DNA of 64,000 bases from Saccharum officinarum (Eukaryota; Streptophyta; Magnoliopsida; Poales; Poaceae): the NCBI GenBank assembly GCA_020631735.1, contig CM036160.1:2898407-2962406 (forward strand). The letters are read 5' to 3'. The notes under the pieces were generated by a model that worked only from the letters and a program-made list of their open reading frames with translations, made no database searches and had not been told where the DNA came from. Shown here in pieces: positions 1-11,760 of the stretch (its first letter is position 1; the number at the start of each line of letters is the position of its first letter). The translations under genes and the position numbers were made by a program.

Positions 1-1013
1 CGAGTTAGCCGTTGGGCGACCGGCGCGTCCGGTCAGTTGGACCAGCGCGTCCGGTCAGCCCGATTTCGGCTGTTTAAGTTTCTAACGGCTATATTCGAAG
101 GGGTACGTCTATAAATACTCGTTGGCCGGCTCAAGGCTCTATCTCTCGAACATTTGACATACTTGTGAGCACTTTGAGCTAAGCAACTCCCCTCCCACTC
201 ATCTCTCTTGCTTCTTTGCATATTCGAAGTGAGATTGAGTGATCCAAGTGCATTTGCATTGTGAGATTGCATCTAGTTGGCACTTGGTGGTTGATTTGCT
301 GCGGGATTCTTGTTTCTCTTGGTGGTTGCCGCCACCTAGACGGCTTGGAGCAGCTTGGAGGCGTTGGCAAGAGTTGGTGATTGTTCTTGGCCACCTCCGG
401 TGATTGTGAGGGGTTTGTGCCTACCTCGGCGAAGCGCCAAAGGCAACATTAGTATATTGCTCGTGTCATTGCAACCTTTTGCCATTTGGTAGGTTCTTGT
501 GGCGCCTTTTGATAGGCTCGGTGTGAGCCCGATTAGCCACCGAACCACGTGGTGAAGAGGGACACAACGGGGACTAGCGTGCCGGCAAGCACGTGAACCT
601 CGGGATAAATCTTTGTGTCATCACTTTCATACTGTGATTGATTGATCCCGGTGTTTGGATATCTTGGTATTCATTGTTGATCATTTTGGTTGGCTCAATT
701 CTTCGCCCCTCGGTGATACCCTCCTAACTCAACTCCGCATTACTTTCTTAGTTATCTTTGCTAGCTAGTTAGCTTTGCTTTAGTAGCTCCTTTATGTAGC
801 TTGCTAGTTGTAATTGTAGTTACCTTCTCGGTTTGACTTGTGCGGTTGAGTGCAAATACTAGAATTGTGAATTGGATAGGTGGCTTGCAAACACCCCGTA
901 GGCTAAGCAAAACTCGCATCTCGCTAGTTGTTATATTGATAAACTTGTTTAGCTTGTCTTTGTAGAAAGTTTTAAAAGGCTATTCACCCCCCTCTAGCCA
1001 TCAAGACCTTTCA
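1..1013 (+). mobile_element. Copia-type LTR, 3' part, truncated by window start
   Basis: The segment ends with the block CTATTCACCCCCCTCTAG followed by a terminal CA at 1012-1013, the usual 3' end of SIRE/Maximus-type Copia LTRs of grasses. GCGTCCGGTCA motifs lie at the left edge (about 25-60), and AAATACTCGTTGGCCGGC near 115 has a close counterpart near 2656 in the next LTR. No TGGTATCAGAGC primer site follows position 1013, so this is a solo or truncated LTR, not the left end of a full element. The lineage name is from memory of the family and is less sure than the LTR call. Confidence 0.6.
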
Positions 1014-1282
1014 GTGAGCCAGTGGCTCTGCAAATGGCGGCGGCGGCTGCTGTAGTGGTGGTTCCCGGCGGCAAGGGAGCGGGAAAAGGGAAGGGACTGG
1101 GGCGCCTATTGTGGTGGGGAAACAGAGAAGGAGCAACACCAGCAGGGAAAGGAGAAAGATCACCGCTGTTGCTATGCTGCTCCTGCTCGGCCTTGGCCTC
1201 TGCTGTCCAACAGAGAGGGGGAGGAGGTGGTGGCATGGAGAATATGCAAGAAGGTTGGCGGCATGGATACGCCTGGAAGCGG
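1014..1282. repeat. GC-rich remnant between two Copia LTRs
   Basis: A GC-rich stretch with GGC repeats and short open frames in several registers, none recognisable. Together with 3588-4165 it is the sequence into which the solo LTR inserted. The GC-rich pocket next to an AT-rich arm ending in TGTTACA resembles the layout of the long gypsy LTRs elsewhere in this window, so I infer an old minus-orientation gypsy LTR. The last five bases (1278-1282, AGCGG) are one copy of the target duplication of the solo LTR. Confidence 0.35.
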
Positions 1283-3582
1283 TGAAAGTCCCTAGTTTGG
1301 TTTTGGCTAATTGATGAAACCTAGGACTAACCTTTGTATCTAAGTGGATGCTTTAGATAAAGGTGGTCATTGAATATGAGACATGACAGTAAATTATGTG
1401 ACCAAGATGATGAAGACCGAGATGATGCTTGGCTCGATGGACCGGTTGTGAAGGTGAAGGGCAAGTCGAGGCTTCGAAGCGAAGGACCATGCGATGGTGA
1501 AGCTTGAGCAAGACTTGGCGCCGATGGACTGATGCAACGGTGAAGAGCAAGTGAAGTCAAGGTCGATGGATCGAGACGGTCATGTGATGATATGAAGTGG
1601 ATCATATCTTTTGGAAAAACAAAATGGGCTCAAGGCAAAGGTATAACCATAAGGCCATTTTGTTTTGCACTCAAGACATCATAGAGGGTGTGAGTGGTTT
1701 AGGATCAATAGCCGAACTATTAAGAGGGGAAGTCTTATCGGTTATTCGACGCATGGGTGCCACTAGGTGAATTCATGAAGTGCATTGCATGTAGGGCCTA
1801 GTGAGCTAACTGAAAAAACTTCAAAAATGATTATGAAAATGCTAACACACGTGCACAAGGTGGTGATCACTTGTTGGTGTTGGCACATTTATGAAGGCGA
1901 TGAAGTTTGAGCGGTAGAGAGGGTTTGGGTCCCTCTCTCCCTCCCGCTGAGCTTACGAGGTGGGATTCAGGCGTTTTCGAGGAGTTAAAATGCCTATTTT
2001 CCGCTACGCCGGAAGTCGGAGAAGAAACGGAGGTCACAGTGGTGACCAGACGCTGAACCGGACGCGGTCACGGTTTGACCGGACGTGTCCGGTCAGTTCA
2101 ACGCGACAGTCAGGCGCGCGGGTGTTAGGGTTTTGCACCGGCGCGTCCGGTCACTCGCGGGACCAGTGCGTCTGGTCAGGCGCCAAGAGGGAACTGCAGT
2201 TCGCAAGGTCGATCGGACGCGGTGCACGTCCGGTCACGTTCGACCGGACACGTCCGGTCGCGATGGGACCTTACTCGACTCAAACCGGACACCGAGTGTA
2301 GCGTGTCCGGTTGGTTGAGCAGCGCGTCCGGTCACTCGTTTGACTGTTGAAATGCAAGGTCTATCAGACGTGGTGCGCGTCCGGTCGCGACGGGACCTTA
2401 CTAGACTTAAACCGGACGTCGAGTGTAGCGCGTCCGGTCGGTTGAGCGGTGCGTCCGGTCGTTGGGTTTGACCATTGGCGCACAGTGACCGTTGGAGGAT
2501 CGGGCAGTCGTGTTTGAATCTAGAGAGAACACGTAGATGGTGCAGGGCGATCGGACACGGTTGAGCGTGTCTAGTCAGGTTCGACTGGTGCGTCCGGTCA
2601 TCCTGAAAAGCGCCCAGTGAAGGGGTACAACGGCTCTATTCATTTGGGATTCTTATAAATACTTGTTGGCCGGCCCTTGGGGAGGCCTCTTGACTTTTCT
2701 AACACTCTTGTGCATCCTTTGAGCTAGAGATTCTCCCTCCCACTCACCTCTCTTGCTTGATTGCAAATCAAAAGTGAGATTGAGTGATCTCAAAGTGCAT
2801 TGCATAGCTTGAGGGCATCTAGTGGCACTTGTGGGTGGTTTAGCCAGTGAATTTCTTGTTACTCTTGGAGAGTACCGCTCCTAGCCGGCTTGGAGATTGT
2901 TGGAGGCGTTGGCAAGAGAAGGAGATTGTTCTTGGCCACCTCCGATTGATTGTAAGAGATTCTTATGCTTTCCTCGGCGGAGCGCCAAAAGCAACTCTAG
3001 TGGATTGCGCATGTCATTGAGTTACCTCACTTGAGAGTGGTGTCTTGTGGTGCCTTGCGGGACGTGCCTTGAGGGGCAAGTGACTTGAGGGTCACACCGA
3101 GAAACCATCTAAGTGTTGGTCGACACAACCGGTGACGTAGCTTGTCGGTGCATAAGTGAACACCGGGTGAACAAAAATATTATGTCTCTTGTCTCCCGGT
3201 GATTGGTCTTCATATTGTGTTGTTGTCAATATTGATTGATTGTATATCATCTTGGTGATTGACAACATCTTCACTCCACCGTCGGTATAAGATTCATAAT
3301 CCTCTCTCTCGCATTTACTTTACTAGTTTATCTTGTGTAGCTCTAGTAGTAGCTTTGCTAGCAGTGTTGTTAGCTTGCTCACTAATGTAAAATTAGTGAC
3401 ATAGCCCTTGTGTGAACTAGAGATCATAATCTACTAGACTTGTGGATAGAAGGCTTGTATCACAACCGTAGGCTAAGCAAAACTCGCTTTACTCCGTTTG
3501 TTATTCTAATAAGTTTGCTAAGTGGTTCTTATAGAATTTTTTATAGGTTATTCACCCCTCTCTAGGCATCTAGGACCTTACA
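1283..3582 (+). mobile_element. Complete solo LTR, Copia type, with 5-bp target duplication
   Basis: The element starts TGAAAGTCCCTAGTTTGG and ends GGACCTTACA. It is flanked by AGCGG at 1278-1282 and AGCGG at 3583-3587. It is 2300 bp long, has no primer-binding site, polypurine tract or coding region, and its 3' block (TATTCACCCCTCTCTAGG) matches the end of the LTR at 1-1013. A complete LTR with matching target duplication and no internal region is the product of recombination between the two LTRs of a former full element. The interior carries a dense CCGGTC/GACCGG motif array. Confidence 0.78.
2041..2620. repeat. Array of (G)CGTCCGGTC/GACCGGACG motifs inside the solo LTR
   Basis: The 10-11 bp motif CGTCCGGTC(A) and its inverse GACCGGAC recur more than a dozen times over about 580 bp, often facing each other, so the block could form many small hairpins. 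Partial larger repeats are visible (for example GGGACCTTACT before AAACCGGAC near 2268 and 2393). The same motif occurs at the start of the window in the neighbouring LTR, so it belongs to the LTR family and is not a local satellite. Confidence 0.7.
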
Positions 3583-3587
3583 AGCGG

Positions 3588-4165
3588 TGAGCAGGCAAGC
3601 TGGCTGCTCGCGGGGGTACTGTAGCAGTCCCCAGTTTACAAAATTTTTCAAATTACTTCCAAATTCATGTAGAAACTTGAAAAACTCCCAACACGAAAGT
3701 TATTCAAAATTTCATGCTCTACACTTTTGCTTTTGGGCTCCTCTCCAAATTCCAAGTAGTTTTGAAATTAGATTATAAAATTTTGATTTTGAATTTAGAG
3801 CTAATAAATAATTATTTTACAAATTTGGTATTTAATTAGTGATTAAGCATCAATCAAGCATCATAACCACTAGTACTATTTCATAGCACAAACTTCATAC
3901 CAATTTAATAAAAAAATTTGGATCACTTTTATTCATAAAAAAATTGATTTATTAAACATTTAAACAAATTCACATATATCAATTCACCAAAAACCTTAAT
4001 TATTAACATAGATAGCATTTCATGAAATAAATAAAACATGGCATATGCAACATGGACATGCTTAAATGGAAACATGAAATGTTCTTATGCATTAATGCTT
4101 GATAATTATGTATGATGATGACATTCTAAAAAATTTAATTACTTAGTAACATCTAGGATGTTACA
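3588..4165 (-). mobile_element. AT-rich LTR remnant ending in GGATGTTACA
   Basis: Strongly AT-rich, no coding frame. The right edge reads AACATCTAGGATGTTACA, which on the minus strand is a TGTAACATCC start, the usual 5' end of Del/Tekay-like gypsy LTRs. I infer a truncated minus-orientation LTR continuous with 1014-1282 before the solo LTR inserted. No target duplication was found. Confidence 0.4.
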
Positions 4166-4660
4166 CTGGTTTATGCCACCAACCGGCAGTGACGATATGT
4201 CATTGCCGGTTCACGGCTTGAGCAGACCATGATAAGGACCTTCACTGCCGGTTCTTCATGACCCCCGGTCATTTTTGAATTTTAAACTTAGGCCTCGTTT
4301 AGATGACCGACTCGGGGGTGGCCAAATCTGTACAGTGTCACCCCCGAGCACTGTAGCACTTTTGTTTTTTATTGTAAAAAATTGTCCAAAAATTGATTAA
4401 TTAGACTCAAAATATTCGTCTCGCAAAGTACAACAAAACTGTACAATTAGTTTATGATTTCATCTATATTTAGTACTCCATGCATTTGCCGATATTTTGA
4501 TGTGATGGGGAATCTCCTTTTTGCATAGTGGAATTTGGCGGTGAATTCTGGAATCTAAACAAGGCCTTAAGAACCGACAGCGAAGGGTTATTGCTCCTGG
4601 TTTATAAGCAACAGGGAGTGATAGGCCGACAGGTGTACTAGTGTGGATTCTTAAGCAAGC
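4166..4660. repeat. Possible CACTA-derived fragment with ACTGCCGGTT motifs, split by a MITE
   Basis: Short motifs CCGGCAGTGA, ATTGCCGGTT and CACTGCCGGTTC occur between 4180 and 4255, and GACAGCGAAGG, CTCCTGGTTTATAA and a right edge GTACTAGTGTGG follow the MITE. This resembles the subterminal motif style of grass CACTA-derived elements. Terminal inverted repeats and target duplication could not be established. The MITE at 4291-4566 lies inside it. Confidence 0.3.
4291..4566. mobile_element. Tourist-like (PIF/Harbinger) MITE
   Basis: 276 bp with terminal inverted repeats GGCCTCGTTTAGAT (4291-4304) and ATCTAAACAAGGCC (4553-4566), one mismatch in 14. It is flanked by TTA at 4288-4290 and TTA at 4567-4569, the TWA target duplication typical of PIF/Harbinger elements. 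It has no coding capacity. The GGCCTTGTTTAG end is abundant in sorghum-like genomes. Confidence 0.78.
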
Positions 4661-5037
4661 CTTGAGTTGCTTGCTTATCAAGGAAATTATGTACCCTCTG
4701 TTTCCGTCAGCTATCTAATACAATTAGCTATCTACTAATACAATTATCTATCACTGTTTCCTTGTGAACTGGAGGTAGACCATTGCGATATGTATGACTC
4801 CTTTTTTTTTTGCTTGCTTTTCGCTGCTGTGTTTGTATTTATTTATATATTCGTTTCGTGGTTTCTATCTTCAATCACCGATCACCAAGCAAGCGTTTAT
4901 GAGGTACCAAATGATCCATTATTTTTCCTCCTCACATTTTTGCCTGGTCTATCTACGGAAGGGGGTGGGTTGATCTATCGCCGCGATGTTTCGATCTGTC
5001 AGGTATAAACATGAGGGATACTGTTATTTCACCAAAA
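4661..5037. other. Unassigned AT-rich sequence
   Basis: No recognisable gene or repeat. It holds a short direct repeat (CTATCTAATACAATTAG / CTATCTACTAATACAATTA near 4712-4750) and a T-run at 4801-4810. An open frame of 72 codons at 4790-5008 is rich in Phe and Leu from T-rich DNA and I do not call it. Confidence 0.3.
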
Positions 5038-5065
5038 CTAGTAGGAAGCGCGCACCCCTGCGCGC
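5038..5065 (-). repeat. Helitron-like 3' terminus: hairpin plus CTAG
   Basis: Read on the minus strand: GCGCGCAGGGGTGCGCGC (7-bp perfect stem at 5059-5065 and 5048-5054, 4-nt loop), six bases TTCCTA, then CTAG (5041-5038) followed by T. A short GC-rich hairpin just upstream of CTRR with insertion before a T is the defining 3' end of Helitrons. The 6-nt spacer is somewhat shorter than the commonly quoted 10-12 nt. Confidence 0.58.
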
Positions 5066-5693
5066 GAGTGGTCATGTGTATTTCTAAGTTTATACAGGTA
5101 AGGTACACATGTTGCATACAGTGGTCATGCACATGGTTGAGGTCTATTGATGCATAGACAGTTATTATAGGATGTAACAGTGGCCATCGCGCGGGGAAAC
5201 AATAGGCGAATGCTGGGGCAAAATATGCATGTTTAGTTTTGGCATGGTAATAGGATTAGAGAGGAAACCAACACGGTCATGTTGCCTATGTTCATATGTA
5301 CCATACAGAGCGCCATTACACAAGCTTATGGGTATTTTATACATTGCTTAGTCACTGGCAATTTACAATAGTTTAGGGGCATGGAAGGTCTACTTTCTAA
5401 TGACATGGACACGTACAGCTGGCTTTCTTGTTGGCTGCGCTGCCAACTGTAACAAGAAATTGCTGCATCTGCATCCTGGGCACCTGCACAGGCAGCAAAT
5501 AGGCTGTTTAGTCTCATAAAAAAGCGGTGATTGTCTGAATAGGTGCACATGTCAATATATATGTAAAGCGTGGGTCATAACCTGTGATCTATAAAATACA
5601 ATGAAGCAGAAGGAGCAGTATGTTTTTTGGTGTACTATGTATACATGATATACACAATAGATAAGTCTAATATGCTCCGTACATTTATATGTG

Positions 5694-5960
5694 TCATAGG
5701 GATGCGTCGCCAGATGTAATAGAAGCAAATACTTCTTTATAGACGACCTCTTTTTCATTTATACAATTGCCATCCTCAGCTTCTATGAAATGGCTGTCAC
5801 TGTCTGAAACATCCAAGGTATCAATGAGAAAGATGTAGCTGCTAGACTCGGTAATTAGCAGTCTAACTTGGCACCAACAAGTACCCGAGTGTCTGCCAAT
5901 GAATGTAGAGACAAGAACATCTTGATGGTAAATTTTGTAATTTAACAATGAAATGGACAT
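5694..5960 (-). pseudogene. Open exon-like fragment, unknown gene
   Basis: A minus-strand frame stays open for about 88 codons up to the stop at 5694-5696. It reads through LVSTFIGRHSGTCWC, LDVSDSDSHFIEAEDGN and ends EVFASITSGDASL. Residue composition is protein-like (charged, non-repetitive), unlike the AT-rich flanks. I do not recognise the family. It lies inside the candidate Helitron on the same strand as the other exon-like fragments. It could also be a chance frame. Confidence 0.22.
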
Positions 5961-7084
5961 ACATATCAGAAATATCTCTTTAGATTCTTTTTTTTTCACA
6001 CATGCGTACAAGAGTGAACTAAGATATATATATATATATATATAGCATAGATTGTGTTGGCAAATAAATTAATGCAGTTAGATACATCTAAAATATATTC
6101 AATTCTGCTTATGCTGTATGCACCAGATCTTGGTAAGGAGAAATGGATCTGCTGCATGAGCAGGACTCTGAAATGCAAAAGAAGGTATGCAGGGCTGAAA
6201 ACTAACAAAAGGAAGATGAACTAAACACAGCAGGAATAGAAGGTAATGTTTATGTGGCAACTACGGAGCATGCGGGCCATCAAGTTCTATTTTTCAAAGC
6301 ATCAAGTCCTATATTTAAGAGAAAGTTGTCAAAAAAATGTGGCCTGCACGAATATTATCACTTGCAACAGAGGCATGAAGCCCATTTCATCTCATAATTG
6401 AAGGGCATGGGTCTAGAATATGGGTTTTGATCCATCCAATTTTCCCAGTGATCATGGCTAAGAAGAATAAGTCGTGATGATAAACGCAAAACGTAGACGA
6501 CTTTCCAAATGTGTAGCTTGTATACTAAAAGAAGAAAGAAAAATCACATTTTTGAAGTGAACCAAAGAAAGCAGGGAAAATCTAGAGAGAAAATCAGAGA
6601 GGAAAGATAAAGGTAACTAAAAACCTACAACCTATAAGACACTAAGATGGCAGGATAAAATAAAGGAATTCATATTTCATTGTATATCTGTCTTCGTAAA
6701 TCAGGAAAAGATATCTTCTTTTCATTTGTTTGATCATTCGCTCTTATAAACCTACAAAACTTTTAACACTACTAAGGTGGCTAGGAGCAGCATTATAGGA
6801 TTCCATTAGTCAAGTAAGCAGAGATGGGTGATTTCATCAGCTGCGAGATGGATGCAAGGTATGAAAAAAAAGAATCGCTGAAGAAGGGGGTATGGATGGT
6901 GGAAAACATGTCACAAATCATGGGTCCTACATGAATTAGCTTTTATTTGGAATGACCATCAGAGGTACAATTGGCGTTATAGGTTGTAGATAATATAATC
7001 ATTTGTAAATCAATCACATGAATGCACATCATAACAAAGAATAGAATAACTGTTGGCATTATAAGCTGGAAGAATAGCAAGTTG

Positions 7085-7300
7085 ATAACGGGTAGCAAAC
7101 CTTTGTTATAATTTCCAAGAGGGGTAGAGACAATCTGGTATGGAAGGAGGGCATCTTCATTTGTAGATCCTTGTGGAGCTTTAATTTGAGGCATTGCATC
7201 TTTCACTGCTGCCACTTGAATCCTCCACATCAGCAGAAGCGTATTTGTCGTGCACGGGTTGCTGAAGACCTGAATCACCATATTCCTGGCCTGGATCATA
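7085..7300 (-). pseudogene. Open exon-like fragment, unknown gene
   Basis: On the minus strand a T-rich tract ending in ATCCAG (7293-7298) resembles a splice acceptor. Downstream of it two frames are open, one reading ARNMVIQVFSNPC then APQGSTNEDALLPYQIVSTP, the other reading QEYGDSGLQQPVHDKY to a stop. Which one was coding cannot be decided by eye. The protein is not recognised. Confidence 0.22.
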
Positions 7301-7906
7301 AAAAAAACAAGAAAGGTCAATCACTATACTGCTCGGCGTTGTATTCATATGACCCAAAAAAATAGACCTATTGGTGACCTGCTACTTGATGCAATACACC
7401 ATTCCCAAATGAGAAAACCACAAATTTGCACAAGACCTCCATCGAAGCTGGACTCTGAGCATGATCGCAGTTGAGCACATCCATCATGGTGGCTTGCGGC
7501 AGACTGGCAGGGACATAGCCATGGCAACACCAGCCAAAAGACATGATGCAGTAATGATTACAGAGAACCGGTAGAAAAATAGGCTGCACCATGTAAAGAA
7601 ATCATTAGGCCCACACACTGAATTTTTCCTATGAATTTTGATGGGTTTTAGCAAGCACAGAAAACCAATGTCACCAAAAACAGTTGGAATGGGATTCAAT
7701 AATCATTACCTTCTGTGGTGTGGATTTAATTTGGGTGACCATTGATGCATTAAAGCTTGACGCATCACATATTGCCCCTTATTTGGATGGGTTAGCTCCC
7801 TTCACAAGGTCCAGCACATATGACTATGGCATTGTCGTCGTTGAAGCTGGCGTTTCAATCATTAGAGAAGAAGTCAATGTTTGATATGTTACAACAAAAA
7901 CGCGTT

Positions 7907-8306
7907 GGGTAAGAAACATGTAACTGCGCCTGGTGCTATACCTGCCAATTGGAAGGGAATGTGGTGTCGTCGCTGTTTAAGTTCCATCCATGAAAGCCAT
8001 ATTTATGAAATTATGTCAATTCGACCTCCTGACTGGCTGCATGATAGAGAGAATAACGGTTATGACATGTCATACTGAGGTTCTGTGTTTAGCTAGAAAG
8101 GGTGATGGGTAGGAAACATATAACTGCGCCTGGTGTTGTACCTTCCAACTGGAAGGGAATGTGGTGTCGTCGCTGTTTAAGTTCCGTCCATGAAAGCCAT
8201 ATTCACGAAATCATGTCAATTCGACCACCTGCCTACCTACATGATAGAGAGAACAACGGTTATAACATGTCATACTGAGGTTCTGCGTTTAGCTAGAAAG
8301 GGTGAT
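7907..8306. repeat. 200-bp tandem duplication
   Basis: Two adjacent 200-bp units, 7907-8106 and 8107-8306, align end to end without any indel; I count about 18 substitutions. Both begin GGGTA(A/G)GAAACAT and end TAGCTAGAAAGGGTGAT. On the plus strand each contains an open stretch of about 50 codons (NWKGMWCRRCLSS ... LHDRENNGY ... MSY stop) that stays open in both copies despite replacements. No known family recognised. The absence of indels with about 9 percent substitution is notable for non-coding DNA. Confidence 0.85.
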
Positions 8307-10400
8307 TTAACAAATAAAAGGGCAAGTTACGTAAAGGGAAAAAGGACATGTAGGTAACTTTTTGGCTCCAATTGTGGCATTTGTATGTATTACAATGACA
8401 CGGTATCTGAATGATCCAACTTATTATAATAACCAGAGTTTGCAATGGGTTGGGGAATACACTAAAATAGACACGTAAAATATGAAAATAGTTGAATGGC
8501 ACATTCAGAAATGAAGTAACACATGTATAATCCACAAGCAGGTTGCTGATCAGATGGCTAAGCTATGGCAAAATTACATACAAAATTTACAAAGTCCAGA
8601 GTGACACAAAACCTGAGTATATGCAGAGTGCTGAAAAGGAACCTGCTTTCTATAGGTTTGTGAGAATCACCATACAGTAGGGGAAAAAACAGAGAACCCA
8701 AGTAGAAGTATGCACATCTAAATTCCATTTCGGTAATATCGAAATCATTTTGGATGCGGAAACGAAAATTGAACCACAATGATTTTTGATATCAACCTGA
8801 ACCTGCCTCTATGTGCAAGTAGGTACGCATCTAGATTTTTCAATACAACCTTAATAAAAAATCATGTAAGAACATAAAGGTACACATATCACACATTGAG
8901 TTTCTATCTAAAATCGACTATTGCCATCATTCAGTTCTCAGTAGCTAATTTAAAAGCAAGCCATTCAGGTATGAAAAGGTTCGAACATAGGGGCCTTTGA
9001 AAATAATGGCATCACAAATGGACTGAAGGGAAAAAAACAACAACGTTATATTGAAGCTCTTGAATGTGTATAAACTATCTATTTGCTTCTTTGCAACAAA
9101 AAAAACTTATTTATGAACTTGGAACAGACAACATCCACATAAAAAGACATCTCAGTAACTAATTTAGGAAAAATACTAATAGTTCTCTTGGTGAAATAAA
9201 CCAGCAAACAATCAACAATAACAATATTGGTCCACAGTATACAATTCTAATATTTGTCTTGAAAAAGCACCAGGTCAAATTGAAGACATTGAGCCATTTG
9301 ACAGTTTGAAGACAAGGAGATGGAAATCACCATGAACTAAATAAGAATTAGGCACCTTTAGTAACACATGGGGTAGGCAAGGTAATAAGCATCCTGTATA
9401 AACCATTCACATGGACTAACATGGTACCTGCAGTCCTGTACTCACCGATGCAAAGTGACTAAGACCCTAAACAAAGTCCTAGACTCACCTGTTTTCTAGA
9501 GATATCCTAGGAAGATCATGTTGGACAGCACACCCCAAGAACCCATATGGCTTGAGAATTATTTCAAGAAAAGCTCATATGTTACCTGAAAAGTGGATGG
9601 AATTCACAAGAGTTTAATTACCATAATGCAGATGACAAAAACCTTCATCCGCTGATATTTGTAAATGCACCTATGCTTAATTCCAAATAATTCCAAATAT
9701 TGTTCATGTAGTTCTTCGCATACCTAAATTGAAAAAACAGCAATGTAGAACCGAGACATTTTTTTCAGCACTCAAATGCAGTAGATAAAATATATGAGAA
9801 ACCTGCATAGTCGAAGAAGAATGACATGTATGACTTATCTACTACTTTCTCCCAGCGGTTAAGACTTAAGAAACTGGATACAAGCGCATAGCTAATTTAC
9901 AAATATATGATGTGGTATACACAAACCATTCCAACCAATGAAAGTAGACGAAGAAATCTAACCTGGGAGAACATAATGGGCAGACCAAAGTAGCAGATAA
10001 CCATGGAAGCACCATTCTGTCAACTATCCTTTAGGTAGCGTTCAACCACTAAATATGCTTCATCTCTATACTAACTGCAAATATATGACATAAGTATGTA
10101 TACATAAGTGGATTGCAAAAAAAACATAAAACTCTATTTTGTAGCAGAAGAACACCTATTACCAGAGACAATTGCAGTGGAAGCTCAGAGATGCCATGTA
10201 ATCATTGCAATACAAACTGACATGATTTTCAATTAAGTCAACTACAAATAATCCCAGTGAGTTGACTTCAGAGCCTCCGCAAAATCCCCTTCATCTTGTC
10301 TCTTTCAGCGACGAACTCCCTCTGAGCACCGTCGCCATCGTAGTGTGGCAAAACAACCATGGAGAGAAGGGCATGTGTATTATGCAGCATAAAAGAATCA
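8307..10400. other. AT-rich intron-like sequence without recognisable gene
   Basis: About 2 kb of AT-rich sequence with no sustained open frame and no terminal repeat that I can see. Within the candidate Helitron it would correspond to intronic or spacer sequence between captured exons. Confidence 0.3.
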
Positions 10401-10550
10401 TGTACAGAACCATAATGCCCTTCCAGAAAGGGTACCATAACTATACAAACTGCAATCTTGTATGTAATCTTCTAACCACGGTAATGGCAGCTCAACAACC
10501 ACCAAGGAACCCTGGAGCATGCAGTAGCATCGGCAAGGGTTGAGAAAGAA
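10400..10550 (-). pseudogene. Exon-like fragment with possible splice acceptor
   Basis: On the minus strand a tract TTTTTTTACAG (ending about 10550) is a good acceptor. It is followed by an open frame FFLNPCRCYCMLQGSLVVVE, then LPLPWLEDYIQDCSLYSYG, ending at a stop near 10400. A competing frame is also open for about 25 codons. Unrecognised. It follows the exon at 10864-10962 in transcription order. Confidence 0.22.
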
Positions 10551-10863
10551 GCTGTAAAAAAATGGAACATCAACAGGTCCTCGTAAGAATTAAGATTGTG
10601 TTTGTCTGTCTTCTTTGGTTCATTACAGAAGTGCAGCGGTGGCAAAAACATGTTTTGAAAAATATTCAGTACACAAAAATATATGACAGGAGCCATATTC
10701 AAGTTTTGCTCAATAACCGTTCCAATGGGTGAAGAGGAATATAGTAGCTGCACCGTAGAGATTTGGTTACAGCAGCCTATTGTTAGGTTGTGGGCATCCA
10801 TGAGTTAAAATAACGTGTGGCATGAATAATAAAAAGTTTGGACTAAGGAATGCCGTTGCTTAC

Positions 10864-10962
10864 CTCATGGTCTAAATCGGCCACTGTAAGCACTGCTACT
10901 GCACATGGAAGGTCATGTTCCAGAACTTTGAACTGCAGTTTACAACACACCAAATCAAGGGC
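10864..10962 (-). pseudogene. Captured exon candidate with both splice sites
   Basis: On the minus strand the segment lies between CTGCAG (acceptor, intron side 10963-10968) and GTAAGC (donor, 10858-10863). It is exactly 99 bp and open in one frame for 33 codons: ALDLVCCKLQFKVLEHD then LPCAVAVLTVADLDHE. A length divisible by three, both consensus sites and an open frame make a real or captured exon likely. I do not recognise the protein. It is the best supported exon in the 5-12 kb block. Confidence 0.4.
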
Positions 10963-11112
10963 CTGCAGTGAACAAACGAAGATACCTCAACAAAAATCGA
11001 AATAGATATTCACAAAATTAAACTGTAAGTGTGCCGATTCGATCAAGAAAGCACAAAATTGGACAAGAAAACAGTGTTTAACCCTAACCCTAGGGCACAT
11101 CGTGGACCTCAC

Positions 11113-11760
11113 CTGCGAGGGCGGAGGTGATGGATTTGGCTCTAGGCCGGTGGAGAAGGAGCAGCGCTGGTAGATCGTCGTGAGAGGGAAGCGACGACGA
11201 GGACAACGAGAGAGAGGTGGAGGGACACGCTAGGAGGAGGCCGAGGCCGTGGCCGGGGCGCCGGAGGGCGGCCGCGGCGGTCACACCGCCTTGCTGGGAG
11301 GCACCTGCCCCGCGCCGTAGCACCACAGCGGCGGGGGGCGCCGTCGCGCCGCCGCGTCTGCGCCAGCACAGGGAGAGGGGAAGGGAGAGAGGAAGGAGCG
11401 GGCCAGCGCCGCCGCACCGCCACGATTGGACGCCGGGAACCACAAAGACAAACGCCGGCGACCGCAAAACCGCACGGAAACGAGGGGCGAAGCCCCCCGC
11501 GCGGATAGCCGGTGGCGCCGCTGCGGGCCAAATGGACCGAAACGGCAGCAGAGGAGCAGAGGCAGCAGCAAACGCGGCAGGTCACTGCAGCGGACGGCGG
11601 AGCGGAGAGAACGAGGGCTGAGAGCGACCACGGGCGACAGCGACAGGTCCGAGGTAGAGACGAAGAAAGAAGACGGGGCGAAGACCAGGACGGAGGCACC
11701 GAAGTAGATAAGGTTCCCCTCTGTCGCTGAGGTGGACCAATCACCGAATTTAAGGCGACG
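11113..11760 (-). promoter_or_regulatory. GC-rich first-exon/promoter-like block with splice donor
   Basis: About 650 bp of CpG-rich DNA stands out in an AT-rich region. On the minus strand it ends GCCCTCGCAG then GTGAGG, a near-ideal splice donor at 11107-11113. Frames in several registers are open only because GC-rich DNA has few stops, so I do not assign a protein. In position and strand it fits the 5' end of the gene whose exon-like pieces lie to the left. Confidence 0.32.
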
